A program made the position numbers and the translations under genes. From Saccharopolyspora rectivirgula DSM 43747 (GTDB taxonomy: Bacteria > Actinomycetota > Actinomycetes > Mycobacteriales > Pseudonocardiaceae), in NCBI RefSeq assembly GCF_000497205.1, contig NZ_AYJW01000037.1:1-37819 (forward strand): a stretch of 37,819 nt of DNA, written 5' to 3'. The notes under the pieces were generated by a model. That model worked only from the letters and a program-made list of their open reading frames with translations. It had not been told where the DNA came from and did not search any database. Positions 26,957-35,947 of this stretch are shown here, piece by piece (positions within the stretch are counted from its first letter, which is position 1; every line of letters starts with the position of its first letter).

Positions 26957-27658
26957 TCAGCTGTTGAACGGGTCCGGCAGCTCGGTGATCAGCCGCTGGT
27001 GGGCATCGGACAGGTCGGAGGCGACGTAGCTGGCCTTGGCCAAGGCGTCCGCAGCGGGCGGGTAGTCGGTGTTCGGGATGGCCACCACTGTCATGCCCGC
27101 GGCTGCGGCGGCCCGCAATCCGTTGCTGGAGTCTTCGACCGCCAAGCAGTCAGCCGGATGTTCGCCCAGTTCGGCCGCCGCCGCCAGGTAGACGTCCGGG
27201 TGCGGTTTTCCGCGCGGCACCTCGGCGCTGGAGACGGTGGCGGTGAAGTGCTCAAGGATCCCGTGGTGCTCGAGCACCGCGTCGATGAGCCTGCGCGGTG
27301 CCGACGAGGCAAGGGCGATGGGGGCCCGCCGTGCCACCTCGGCGACCATCTTGTCGGCTCCGGGCAACAAGCCGATCTCGCCGCCTTCCAAGGCGGCGAC
27401 CATGTCGTCGACGACGAGTCGTTCGGTCTGCTCCGCCGACTCGGCAGCCCCGCAGAACCGGGCCAGGAACGCGGCCCACTCCGGAGCGCTCATGCCCTGC
27501 ACCTGACGGGTTTGCTCGGCTGTCCAGGTGCTTCCGCGGGCAGCGGCGAACCTGCTCCACATCCGCTCCCAGAGGTGTTCGCTCTGCACCAGGACGCCGT
27601 CCATGTCGAACACCACGGCGCGGTGCGCAGTCGTTCGCGCCGCTTCGGACTGGGTCAT
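26957..27658 (-). CDS. HAD-superfamily sugar-phosphate phosphatase/mutase-like
   Basis: A 233-residue HAD subfamily IA protein with a helical cap. Motif I is FDMDGVLV (Asp18 nucleophile, Asp20 acid), motif II the Ser pair in ALASSAP, motif III Lys in RGKPHPD, and motif IV EDSSNG. It resembles beta-phosphoglucomutase and the 2-deoxyglucose-6-phosphate/sugar phosphatases. It is the first gene of the leftward polyol operon, with GGGAGG 8 nt before the ATG. It may clear dead-end phosphorylated sugars or be an obligate step; the sequence does not decide. Confidence 0.87.
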   Translation of the reverse strand: MTQSEAARTTAHRAVVFDMDGVLVQSEHLWERMWSRFAAARGSTWTAEQTRQVQGMSAPEWAAFLARFCGAAESAEQTERLVVDDMVAALEGGEIGLLPGADKMVAEVARRAPIALASSAPRRLIDAVLEHHGILEHFTATVSSAEVPRGKPHPDVYLAAAAELGEHPADCLAVEDSSNGLRAAAAAGMTVVAIPNTDYPPAADALAKASYVASDLSDAHQRLITELPDPFNS

Positions 27659-27778
27659 GTTCCTAACCTCCCAACGCCAACGAGGCTGAAATTAACACTA
27701 TTAAAGTTATAAGTCACTACCTCGTTGATAGACAGGCTCCCGGACACCTGTTCTGCAGCCAAAACGGCAACAGGCAAG
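27659..27778. promoter_or_regulatory. Divergent promoter region, polyol operon and DeoR gene
   Basis: About 120 bp between the HAD and DeoR starts, with an AT-rich core (27689-27715). It holds TAAC (27693-27696) and GTTA (27706-27709) as an imperfect dyad and the ACACTATTAA element (27695-27704) that recurs before the MFS gene. It is the likely site of repression by the DeoR protein. Confidence 0.5.
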
Positions 27779-28579
27779 ATGAGAGGCATGTCATCCGCAC
27801 CGAAAAAGCAATCACCACGGCTGATCCGGCAGCAGAAGATCGTCGACTACGTCGTCTCCAAAGGCTTCGCCAGCGCCGCTGAGCTCTCAGAACTGACCGG
27901 CGTCAGCCTCATGACGGTGCACCGGGACATCGACGACCTGTCCACCCGCGGCCTGCTGCGGAAGTTCCACGGAGGGGTGTCCGCCCAGCCGTCCACGATC
28001 TTCGAGAGCAGCTCCGACTTCCGGCTGCACACCCACACCAGGGAGAAGGCCGCCCTGGCCCGCGAAGCCCTGAAGCTGCTCAGCCCGGGCATGTCGGTCC
28101 TGCTGGACGACTCCACCACCGCGCTGGCCCTGGCCAGGCTCCTGCCCGAGGTCGGCCCGCTGACCGTGGTCAGCAATTACCGGCAGGTGCAGGAAGAACT
28201 GCGAGAAGTGCCGGACATCCGGCTCATCTTGCTCGGCGGCGAGTACTCCCGCACCCACGACTCCTACTTGGGCATGCCCTGCCAGGAGATGGTCAGCACC
28301 TTCTCGGTGGACATCGTGTTCATGTCCACCTCGGCGATGAACGGCCGGATGACCTACCACCAGGAGCAGGAGATCGTGCTGGTCAAACGCGCCATGCTCA
28401 ACACCGCGGTGACCAAGGTGCTGATGATGGACGCGAGCAAGCTGGACCGCACCGCCCTGCACCAGTTCGCCCCGGTGGACGCCTTCGACCACATCCTGCT
28501 CAGCGGCGACATCAACCAGGAGCTGCTCAGCGAGCTGCAGGAGCAGACCGACGTGCGGTTGGCCCCGCTGGAGGCGTGA
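27779..28579 (+). CDS. DeoR-family transcriptional regulator
   Basis: A 266-residue DeoR regulator. The N-terminal helix-turn-helix (about 14-66: RLIRQQKIVDYVVSKGFASAAELSE start, TVHRDIDDLSTRGLLRKFHGG end) is followed by a sugar-phosphate-sensing domain of the RpiA-like fold (LLDDSTTALALARLL, VVSNYRQ, LGGEYSR, MDASKLDR). DeoR proteins usually repress sugar catabolic operons until a phosphorylated sugar binds. It diverges from the six-gene kinase/isomerase operon and precedes the permease gene. The start is uncertain: ATG 27779 (weak AGG box) or ATG 27788; the open frame begins at 27725. Confidence 0.88.
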   Translation: MRGMSSAPKKQSPRLIRQQKIVDYVVSKGFASAAELSELTGVSLMTVHRDIDDLSTRGLLRKFHGGVSAQPSTIFESSSDFRLHTHTREKAALAREALKLLSPGMSVLLDDSTTALALARLLPEVGPLTVVSNYRQVQEELREVPDIRLILLGGEYSRTHDSYLGMPCQEMVSTFSVDIVFMSTSAMNGRMTYHQEQEIVLVKRAMLNTAVTKVLMMDASKLDRTALHQFAPVDAFDHILLSGDINQELLSELQEQTDVRLAPLEA

Positions 28580-28606
28580 CCGGCCCGCGGAGCAACAAGA
28601 ACAAAT

Positions 28607-28616
28607 ACACTTTTAA
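28607..28616. promoter_or_regulatory. Second ACACTWTTAA element, upstream of the permease gene
   Basis: ACACTTTTAA matches ACACTATTAA at 27695-27704 in 9 of 10 bases and in the same orientation. It lies within an AATAC (28604-28608) / GTATT (28621-28625) inverted repeat in an AT-rich patch between the DeoR and permease genes. It is a candidate DeoR operator controlling the permease separately. Confidence 0.45.
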
Positions 28617-28720
28617 CAGAAGTATTGATATTTCTACCGTCACGTATGAGTATGGGGCCACTCATGAGGTGGCCGCAGACGGCCCACCTCCGTACCAGCC
28701 CCCTCAACGTGGAGGTAGGC

Positions 28721-30031
28721 GTGTCCACAGCCACTCCTGCGGGATCCGGCAGATCCCTGCTCGACCGATGGGGCCTGCCCAGAGCACTGGTCTACGGCTA
28801 CATCGGCGTTCTGCTGTTCATGATCGGTGACGGTGTGGAATCCGGTTTCATCGCACCGCACATGGCCGAGCACGGCGCGGGCACCGACGTCCGCGCCGGC
28901 TACGTGATCACCGTCTACGGCATCGCCGTGATGATCGCTTCTTGGTTCTCCGGAGCGCTCTCCGACGTCTGGGGCCCCCGGAAGGTGATGGCGCTCGGGT
29001 TCGCCATCTGGTTCGTCTTCCACATCCTCTTCCTGGTGTTCGCGCTGGGCACCGAGAACTACACCCTGATGCTGGTGTGCTACGGGATCCGCGGATTCGG
29101 CTATCCGCTGTTCGCCTTCGGCTTCCTGGTGTGGATCACGGCAACCGCCCCCAGCGCCCGGCTCGGCGCCGCGGTGGGGTGGTTCTACTTCGCCTTCACC
29201 GGCGGGCTGCCGACGCTCGGTTCCCTGTGGTCCAGCTTCACCATCCCGGTGATCGGCCAGCTCGGCACCCTGTGGTCGTCGCTGCTGCTGATCGGCCTGG
29301 GCGGACTGCTCGCCCTGTTCGGCGTCAAGGAGCGCACCGGCTACCAGCGGCTCATCCCCGAGGACAGCACGCTGGGCCAAAGCCTGTACACCAGCATCTC
29401 GGTCACCTGGACCCACCCGCGAGTGCTGATCGGCTGCATCGTCCGGATCATCAACACCGCGCCGCAGTTCGGCATGCTGGTGTTCTTGCCCCGCATCTTC
29501 TCCGACGACATCGGCTTCGGGGAAAGCAAGTGGCTGCAGCTGCTGGCGATCATCTACGGCACCAACATCGTCTTCAACCTGATCTTCGGAACCCTCAGCG
29601 ACAAGATCGGGTGGCGCACCACGATCGCCACCTTCGGTGGAGCCGGCTGCGCCATCAGCGTCGCACTGCTCTACTTCATCCCCGTCCACCTCGGCTCCGA
29701 CTACTACTGGGCCGCCGTACTGGTCGGCATGCTGTACGGGGCGACCCTGGCCGGCTTCGTACCGATCTCGGCGCTGATCCCGTCGATGGCCCCCGGCAAC
29801 AAGGGCGGTGCCATGGCCCTGCTCAACCTGGGCGCGGGCGGGGCGACCTTCGTCGGACCGGCGATCGCCAGCCTGTTCTTCCCGCTGGTCGGAGCAGCCG
29901 GGGTCACCGTGATCTTCTCCGCGCTGTACGTGCTGTCCATCGGGCTCACGATGACGCTGAAGATCCCGGACACCGCGCTGGAAGCCATCAAGCAGGGCAA
30001 GAGCCTGCAGGAGGCGGCTGCCGCGCACTAG
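28721..30031 (+). CDS. MFS transporter, polyol permease type
   Basis: A 436-residue 12-helix major facilitator. The N-terminal region YGYIGVLLFMIGDGVESGF, the SGALSDVWGPRKVMALGF loop between helices 2 and 3, FHILFLVFALGTENY and YGIRGFGYPLF closely follow, as I recall them, the ribitol (RbtT) and D-arabinitol (DalT) permeases of Klebsiella, the polyol permease family. It should import an alditol, or a similar neutral sugar derivative, with protons. GTG 28721 is chosen because GGAGG (28711-28715) precedes it and the earlier frame is non-coding. It lies 141 bp after the DeoR gene and has its own candidate operator. A hairpin follows its stop. Confidence 0.88.
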   Translation: MSTATPAGSGRSLLDRWGLPRALVYGYIGVLLFMIGDGVESGFIAPHMAEHGAGTDVRAGYVITVYGIAVMIASWFSGALSDVWGPRKVMALGFAIWFVFHILFLVFALGTENYTLMLVCYGIRGFGYPLFAFGFLVWITATAPSARLGAAVGWFYFAFTGGLPTLGSLWSSFTIPVIGQLGTLWSSLLLIGLGGLLALFGVKERTGYQRLIPEDSTLGQSLYTSISVTWTHPRVLIGCIVRIINTAPQFGMLVFLPRIFSDDIGFGESKWLQLLAIIYGTNIVFNLIFGTLSDKIGWRTTIATFGGAGCAISVALLYFIPVHLGSDYYWAAVLVGMLYGATLAGFVPISALIPSMAPGNKGGAMALLNLGAGGATFVGPAIASLFFPLVGAAGVTVIFSALYVLSIGLTMTLKIPDTALEAIKQGKSLQEAAAAH

Positions 30032-30038
30032 CGGTCAG

Positions 30039-30066
30039 GTGCCCGGGCTGCTCGGCGCCCGGGCAC
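30039..30066. terminator. Bidirectional hairpin between permease and GH43 genes
   Basis: A perfect 10-bp stem (30039-30048 with 30057-30066) with an 8-nt loop lies between convergent genes. It is very GC-rich and has no T-run. Confidence 0.65.
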
Positions 30067-30075
30067 TCCTGCATC

Positions 30076-32136
30076 TCACATGCGGCTGCACTGCCCCGTC
30101 GTCCCGCCGGACACCGCGTTCGGTCGGCCGTCGTCCACCGGGGCCGGCCGGTTCGCCGAGCAGTGCAGCGAACCGAAGATCGCATTTCCGGCCACCACAG
30201 GAGAGTTGCGGGTGCGGCTGTCGCGGATCGACACCGCCCCGGCGACCCGGGTGTGCTCGATTCGCAACAAGCCGCGCACCCCGTCGACCTGAACCGACCC
30301 CACCGCGCTGCCGAGCAACCACGCGGATTCGGCACCGGAAACCCTCAGCTCCCCGCTGATCCTCGAGTTCACCACGAGCAGGGACGCCCCGGGGCCCACC
30401 GAAACCGCCCCGGAAACGTCCGCACCGCTGAGGCAGAGCACTCCGCTGGTCACGCGCAGCGGCCCGGAACGACCACCGGTGATCACTTCGGTGCAGGCGG
30501 CGACCGGAACTGTCGCCTGCACCGGTTCCCCAGGTGCGTTGACGATGTCGAAGTACTCGCCGGTGGACTTGCGGCGCTGATAGCGCAGCACCAGCGCCGC
30601 CACCCCGGAATCCCCGTGGAGCTCGGCGCGCCCCGGTGTCGTCTCGGCGGTGATCCCCCCTGCGGAATCGATCGAAACCGCTACCCGGTTGAGCTGGTTG
30701 GCCAGATCCATCGCGGCACCCGACCGGCTGCGGACCGACCAGCCGAGCTCGCCTCTGCCGTCTTCCAGCTGGACCCACGGAACATCGGTGACGAGGGAGT
30801 ACGGAGCGACCCCGGACGGAATGGTTTCATCCTTCGTGGACTGGTCGATCCGCAGCGCCCGGGTGTCCGGGTCGAGGTGCATGCGCTCGGTGTACAGCCG
30901 GCGGTTGGTCGTGGGTTCCGGTCGCCCGTGGTGCACGTAGTACAGCTCGCTGCCGTCCGGCGAGGCGATGACGCTGCCGTGCCCCGTTGAGTACATCCCC
31001 TGCTGTTCGTCCTGGGCCAGCACCGGGTTGGCGGGGCTTTTGCGCCAGGGGCCCAGCGGGTGGTCGGCGACGGCGTAGCCGACCCCGTAGAACTCGTTCT
31101 CGTAGTTGTTCGCCGAGTAGGTCAGGAAGTAGACGGGGGATCCGTCCGAGCGCGTGCTCTTGACGACGGTGGAGCCTTCTTCCCACCGGCGGTCCTTCTT
31201 CTGCCCACCGGACTCGGCGTAGTCGTTGACGTGCGCGTTCTCCCAAGCCTGCTTGTCCGATCCGTAGTCGAGGATCGGGGTGAAGCCGTCCTTGCGGACC
31301 TGCGGGCCGTCACCGGCTTCCCGGTTGGCGTTGTAGTAGTCCGGGTGGATCGCCGGCATGGTGGTCCCGGTCGGATCGCGCCACCAGTCGTCGGTCAGCT
31401 CGACCGCGTAGATGTTCGATTCCTCGATGTACTTGCCGAGATCGTGGTCCCACACCCAATTCCGGTAAGCATTGCGCGAGAAGTACAGGTACGTCCGCCC
31501 GTCGTCGAAGAACACGTTGGGATCGATGGCGGGGATGTAAGTTCCCCTCGGAGCGGTCATCCCCTCTTCCAAAGTGGCCGGAGGACGTTTCTGATCGGTC
31601 ATGATCAGGTTGACGTCGTGGTAGTCCGGATCGTAGGGGAAGTAATCGATCGGCCGATCGCTGATGTTGTGGAACGGCCCGGCAGGCGAGTCCGCCACCG
31701 CCACACCGATCTTGCACGGTTCTTCGAAGTCCGGGTAGCGGAAGTGCTCGGCGACGAGGTCCTCTCGCAGGCGTGCGGAGTAGAACAGGAAGTACTTCCC
31801 CGTTTCCGGGTTGTGGTACACCTCCGGCGCCCAGAACCAGTCCCGCCCCCACTGGTTCGGGTCGTCAGCTGGCAGTGCCCCGCCGGGAAGACGTTCCCAA
31901 GTAATCAGATCAGGCGAACGATATATTCCGAAGTGGTAACCGGGGTCAGCGCCTTCGGTCGAATAGGCGTAGTAGTACCCGTCCGCGTACAGCACGAACG
32001 GGTCAGCTCCGGGTTGCGCAGCATCGTTGTAGTACGTCGCGTTGGTCCCCGCGCGGCCCTCGGAAGCATCGGCCACACCTGATGAGAACAACAGCGAAAG
32101 TGCCAAGGCCATCCCGCTGAACTTGCGCCACACCAC
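30076..32136 (-). CDS. Secreted GH43-like glycoside hydrolase with C-terminal repeat module
   Basis: A 686-residue exported protein. The signal peptide is WRKFSG then a hydrophobic core ending near GVADASEG (about residue 24). The catalytic five-bladed propeller shows Asp45 (GADPFVLY, general base), Asp205 (IDPNVFFDD, modulator) and Glu320 (EEGSTVVKS, likely acid), as in GH43/GH62-clan arabinosidases and xylosidases. Residues about 540-686 form a module of short beta-rich repeats with SGAV, SGEL and VDGV turns, ending SVVAGN-like and GQC; it may be a beta-helix for wall or glycan binding. GTG 32136 is preferred, because GGAGG lies 8 nt before it; ATG 32160 is the longer option. It stands alone. 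Substrate unknown, probably plant arabinose- or xylose-containing polymers. Confidence 0.85.
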   Translation of the reverse strand: MVWRKFSGMALALSLLFSSGVADASEGRAGTNATYYNDAAQPGADPFVLYADGYYYAYSTEGADPGYHFGIYRSPDLITWERLPGGALPADDPNQWGRDWFWAPEVYHNPETGKYFLFYSARLREDLVAEHFRYPDFEEPCKIGVAVADSPAGPFHNISDRPIDYFPYDPDYHDVNLIMTDQKRPPATLEEGMTAPRGTYIPAIDPNVFFDDGRTYLYFSRNAYRNWVWDHDLGKYIEESNIYAVELTDDWWRDPTGTTMPAIHPDYYNANREAGDGPQVRKDGFTPILDYGSDKQAWENAHVNDYAESGGQKKDRRWEEGSTVVKSTRSDGSPVYFLTYSANNYENEFYGVGYAVADHPLGPWRKSPANPVLAQDEQQGMYSTGHGSVIASPDGSELYYVHHGRPEPTTNRRLYTERMHLDPDTRALRIDQSTKDETIPSGVAPYSLVTDVPWVQLEDGRGELGWSVRSRSGAAMDLANQLNRVAVSIDSAGGITAETTPGRAELHGDSGVAALVLRYQRRKSTGEYFDIVNAPGEPVQATVPVAACTEVITGGRSGPLRVTSGVLCLSGADVSGAVSVGPGASLLVVNSRISGELRVSGAESAWLLGSAVGSVQVDGVRGLLRIEHTRVAGAVSIRDSRTRNSPVVAGNAIFGSLHCSANRPAPVDDGRPNAVSGGTTGQCSRM

Positions 32137-32262
32137 CGCCCTCGCCTCCTCCGACCGCATTTATCACAACCTGTTGATCACTTTATGTTTCTCCCGGCGG
32201 CAAGTCACGGAAACAGCCACCTGGCTGCCCAACCCCGCGGAATACCTGGCACGCTGACTACT

Positions 32263-34347
32263 ATGTCTTCCAATTCATTTCCCCGCCGCAGCGCGCGGAC
32301 TCAAGGTTTCACCTTGGGCGCGCCGAGGAGCTTCACAGTGACCGGTGACGGAACACGCGTGCTGTTCTTGCGTTCCGCCAGCGGTACGGATCGCAGCAAC
32401 TGCCTGTGGCTGCTCGACACGGAAAACGGCGAGGAAAGGCTGCTGGTCGATCCAGCCCAGCTGCTGCCGCACGACCAGGTCTCCCCGGAGGAACAAGCTC
32501 GCCGCGAACGCGCCCGCGAGCGCTCCACCGGGATCACCACCTACGCCACCGACCGCGATGGGCGGCTCGCGGCATTCACCCTGTCCAGCCGGCTGTTCGT
32601 CATCGACATCACCTCGGGCGCCACCCGCGAACTGCCGGCCCGCCAGCCGGTGGCAGACCCCCGACCGGATCCGAGCGGCCGGCGCATCGCCTACTTGTCC
32701 GGTGGCCAACTGCGGCTCATCAATGTGGACGGTTCGGAGGACCGGGCGCTGGCCGAGCCGGAAGACGAGAACATCAGCTGGGGCGCTGCGGAATTCATCG
32801 CGGCCGAAGAGATGCGCCGGCACCGCGGCTACTGGTGGAACCCGGACGGCACCGCCGTGCTGGCCACCCGGGTGGACGAATCACCGGTGCAGTTCTGGTA
32901 CCTGGCCGATCCGGCCCGCCCCGAGGTAGCCCCCAGAGCGGTGCGGTACCCAGCGGCAGGAACGGCGAACGCCGAGGTGGCCCTCGCCGTCCTCACCGTC
33001 GAGGGCGAGCGGATCGACGTCGACTGGGACCGCGGCGCTTTCCCGTACTTGGTCGCCGCGCACTGGTCAGCGCACGGCCAACCGCTGATCACCGTGCAAA
33101 GCCGCGACCAGCGCACCCAGCTGGTGCTGGCCGTGGACCCGCAGAACGGTCGGACGACCGAACTGCACCGGGACACCGACCCGCATTGGCTGGAGATCAA
33201 AACCGGCTGGCCGGCCTGGACCCCGAACGGCGAGCTGGTGCGGATCGCCGCTCAAGACAACGCCTACCGGCTGTTCGTCGGTGACCGACCGTGGACCCCA
33301 CCAGAACTGCAAGTCCGGGCCGTCCTCGACGTCGCCGACGACATCCTGCTCAGCGCTTCCGCAGAACCCACCGAGATCCACCTGTACCGGGCAACGGCCG
33401 ACGGGGTCGAGCAGTTGACCACCACGCCCGGCGTCCACACCGGTACCCGCAGCGGGCGCACCCTCGTCATCTCGGCCAGCACACCGGACCGGGAGAAGAC
33501 CCGCACCACCGTGCTGCGCAACGGCACCGAGATCGCCGAGATCAGCAACCACGCCGAAACTTCCGGGATGCAGCTGAACATCCAGTTCCTGCGGCTGGGA
33601 GAACGCCAATTGCGCAGCGCCCTGCTCCTGCCCAGCCACTACCGGCCGGGCGACGGACCGCTGCCGGTCCTGGTCGATCCGTACGGCGGCCCCCAAGCAC
33701 AGCGGGTCCTGCGCCGGCAACAGGGCCACCTGACCTCCCAGTGGTTCGCCGACCAGGGATTCGCCGTGCTGGTGACCGACGGCCGAGGCATGTCCGGGCG
33801 CGGACCGGAATGGGACCGGGCCATCGCCGGGGACCTGGCCGGCCCACCGCTGCAGGACCAGGTCGACGCGTTGCACGCGGCCGCCGCCGAGCACCCCGAG
33901 CTCGACCTGAACCGGGTGGCCATCCGCGGCTGGTCGTTCGGCGGCTACCTGGCCGCCCTGGCAGTGCTCCGACGCCCCGACGTCTTCCACGCCGCGATCG
34001 CCGGGGCCGCAGTGGTGGACTGGCAGCTGTACGACACCCACTACACCGAGCGCTACCTGGGGGACCCCAACACCAACCCGGAGGTCTACCAGGCCAACTC
34101 ACTGCTGCGCGACGCCCCGAAGCTCAACCGCCCCCTGCTGATCGTGCACGGGACGGTGGACGACAACGTGGTGATGGCGCACTCGCTGCGCCTGTCGGCA
34201 GCCCTCACCGCGGCCGCCCGGCCGCACACGATGCTGCCGCTGCCCGGGGTGAGCCACATGCCCACCGATGAAGTGACCAGCGAGAACCTGCTCCTGCTGC
34301 AGGTCGACTTCCTGCGCAAAGCGCTCGGCCTGCAACACGACGGCTGA
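32263..34347 (+). CDS. S9-family peptidase, dipeptidyl-peptidase IV-like
   Basis: A 694-residue serine peptidase of clan SC. An N-terminal beta-propeller (about 1-430) carries AAEEMRRHRGYWWNPDG with Glu182-Glu183, the pair that holds the free N-terminus of substrates in DPP-IV. The alpha/beta-hydrolase domain has Ser558 (GWSFGGY), Asp633 (GTVDDNVV) and His665 (VSHMP). It should cleave X-Pro or X-Ala dipeptides from N-termini. No signal peptide is visible, so it is probably cytoplasmic. ATG 32263 is chosen because upstream codons do not look coding; no ribosome site is seen, so the mRNA may be leaderless. It diverges from the GH43 gene. Confidence 0.9.
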   Translation: MSSNSFPRRSARTQGFTLGAPRSFTVTGDGTRVLFLRSASGTDRSNCLWLLDTENGEERLLVDPAQLLPHDQVSPEEQARRERARERSTGITTYATDRDGRLAAFTLSSRLFVIDITSGATRELPARQPVADPRPDPSGRRIAYLSGGQLRLINVDGSEDRALAEPEDENISWGAAEFIAAEEMRRHRGYWWNPDGTAVLATRVDESPVQFWYLADPARPEVAPRAVRYPAAGTANAEVALAVLTVEGERIDVDWDRGAFPYLVAAHWSAHGQPLITVQSRDQRTQLVLAVDPQNGRTTELHRDTDPHWLEIKTGWPAWTPNGELVRIAAQDNAYRLFVGDRPWTPPELQVRAVLDVADDILLSASAEPTEIHLYRATADGVEQLTTTPGVHTGTRSGRTLVISASTPDREKTRTTVLRNGTEIAEISNHAETSGMQLNIQFLRLGERQLRSALLLPSHYRPGDGPLPVLVDPYGGPQAQRVLRRQQGHLTSQWFADQGFAVLVTDGRGMSGRGPEWDRAIAGDLAGPPLQDQVDALHAAAAEHPELDLNRVAIRGWSFGGYLAALAVLRRPDVFHAAIAGAAVVDWQLYDTHYTERYLGDPNTNPEVYQANSLLRDAPKLNRPLLIVHGTVDDNVVMAHSLRLSAALTAAARPHTMLPLPGVSHMPTDEVTSENLLLLQVDFLRKALGLQHDG

Positions 34348-34383
34348 CGCCCCGGCCATGCGCGGCGTGCACCGGGACGGCCA

Positions 34384-34433
34384 GTCAGTGCGGGACAACC
34401 CGAACCCGAAGGGCCGGATTGCTCCGCACTGAC
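34384..34433. terminator. Inverted repeat after the S9 peptidase gene
   Basis: A perfect 10-bp stem (34384-34393 with 34424-34433) encloses a 30-nt loop, 36 bp after the peptidase stop. It is a weaker terminator candidate because of the long loop. Confidence 0.45.
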
Positions 34434-34457
34434 CCGCCGGACGTTCCTCCGCCTCCA

Positions 34458-34493
34458 CGCCCAGCAGGATCGCCGGGCACCGCCTGCTGGGCG
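34458..34493. terminator. Hairpin downstream of der
   Basis: A perfect 11-bp stem (34458-34468 with 34483-34493) with a 14-nt loop, 17 bp beyond the der stop. It probably ends the leftward cmk-plsC-der transcript and may also stop transcripts from the peptidase gene. Confidence 0.65.
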
Positions 34494-34510
34494 AACCGGG
34501 GCGGAAGTCG

Positions 34511-35947
34511 TCAGCGCCGCCCCTTCGCCTTGTTCCGCTCCCGGACCCGCACCGAGATCCGGACCGGGCTGCCGACGAACCCGAACGTCTCCCGGAACTT
34601 GCGCTCCAGGAAACGCCGGTAACCCGCCTCCAGGAAACCGGTGGTGAACAGCACCAGCGTCGGTGGCCGGGTCTGCGCCTGGGTGGCGAACAGGATCTTC
34701 GGCTGTTTCCCGCCCCGCACCGGCGGTGGCTGCGAAGCCACCAGGTCCGACAACCAGTTGTTGAGCTGGCCGGTGGGGATGCGGGTGTCCCACGACTTCA
34801 GGGCAGTGCGCAGCGCAGGAGCGAGCTTGGCCACCGCCCGACCGGTGCGCGCCGAGACGTTGACCCGCTCCGCCCAGCGCACGCGCACCAGTTCCCGGTC
34901 GATCTCCTTCTCCAGCTGGCGACGCCGGTCGTCGTCCACCAGGTCCCACTTGTTGTAGGCGAGGACCAAGGCTCGCCCGGCCTCCACGACCATCCGGATG
35001 ATCCGCAGGTCTTGTTCGCTGATCGGCTGGGACGCGTCGATCAGCACGACCGCCACCTCGGCGGCCTCGATGGCCGACTTGGTCCGCAGCGACGCGTAGT
35101 ACTCGGTCCCGCTGGCGGTCTTGACCCGCTTGCGCAGCCCCGCGGTGTCCACGAACCGCCACAGCTCGCCGTCCAGCTCGACCATCGAGTCGACCGGGTC
35201 GACGGTGGTGCCGGCGACCTCGTCGACCACCGAGCGCTCTTCCCCGGTCAGCTTGTTGAGCAGGCTCGACTTGCCCACGTTCGGCTTGCCGACCAGGGCG
35301 ACCCGGCGCGGGCCACCGCTCCCGCCGACCGCCTCCACCGGGGTTTCCGGCAGCTTCTCCAGCACCGTGTCGAGCAGGTCACCGGAACCGCGCCCGTGCA
35401 GACCGCTCACCGGGATCGGCTCACCCAGCCCCAGCGACCACAGCGAGTGGATGTCGGCCAGCGACCGCTCGTCGTCCACCTTGTTGGCCGCCAGCAGAAC
35501 CGGTCGCTTGGACCGCCGCAACACCTTGGCCACGGCCTCCTCGGTGGCGGTCGGGCCGACCTGGGCGTCCACCACGAGCAGCACCACGTCAGCGGTGTGC
35601 ATCGCCAGCTCGGCTTGCGCGGCCACCGACCGCTGCAGCCCCTTGGCGTCCGGTTCCCAACCCCCGGTGTCCACCACGGTGAACCGCCGCCCGTTCCACA
35701 AGGCGTCGTAGGCGACCCGGTCCCGGGTGACCCCCGGGGTGTCCTGCACGACCGCCTCCCGGCGGCCGAGCAGCCGGTTCACCAGCGTCGACTTGCCCAC
35801 GTTCGGGCGCCCGACGACTGCCAGCACCGGCTGCGGCGGAGCGGCCGGCTGGTCTTCAGGCCAATCCCCTGCGTCGACTTCGGTCCACTCGGACTCGTCT
35901 GACCAGGTGCCGTCCAGCTCGGCGCCTTCCAGCGGCTCCTCGGTCAC
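34511..35947 (-). CDS. der: Ribosome biogenesis GTPase Der (EngA)
   Basis: A 478-residue essential GTPase for 50S subunit maturation. It has two tandem GTPase domains, with P-loops GRPNVGKST (46-54) and GKPNVGKSS (220-228), matching switch motifs DTGGWE and DTAGLRKR, and NKVD/NKWD guanine motifs. A C-terminal KH-like domain follows (about 385-478). An acidic 38-residue N-terminal extension rich in Glu, Asp and Trp precedes the first domain, as in many actinobacterial Der proteins. The GTG start overlaps the plsC stop as GTGA, so the two are translationally coupled. Confidence 0.97.
   Translation of the reverse strand: MTEEPLEGAELDGTWSDESEWTEVDAGDWPEDQPAAPPQPVLAVVGRPNVGKSTLVNRLLGRREAVVQDTPGVTRDRVAYDALWNGRRFTVVDTGGWEPDAKGLQRSVAAQAELAMHTADVVLLVVDAQVGPTATEEAVAKVLRRSKRPVLLAANKVDDERSLADIHSLWSLGLGEPIPVSGLHGRGSGDLLDTVLEKLPETPVEAVGGSGGPRRVALVGKPNVGKSSLLNKLTGEERSVVDEVAGTTVDPVDSMVELDGELWRFVDTAGLRKRVKTASGTEYYASLRTKSAIEAAEVAVVLIDASQPISEQDLRIIRMVVEAGRALVLAYNKWDLVDDDRRRQLEKEIDRELVRVRWAERVNVSARTGRAVAKLAPALRTALKSWDTRIPTGQLNNWLSDLVASQPPPVRGGKQPKILFATQAQTRPPTLVLFTTGFLEAGYRRFLERKFRETFGFVGSPVRISVRVRERNKAKGRR

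Noticed and set aside
28640-30028. 462-codon minus-strand frame opposite the permease gene
   Set aside because: The plus strand encodes a clear 12-helix transporter; the antisense product is polar, repetitive and unrelated to any family.
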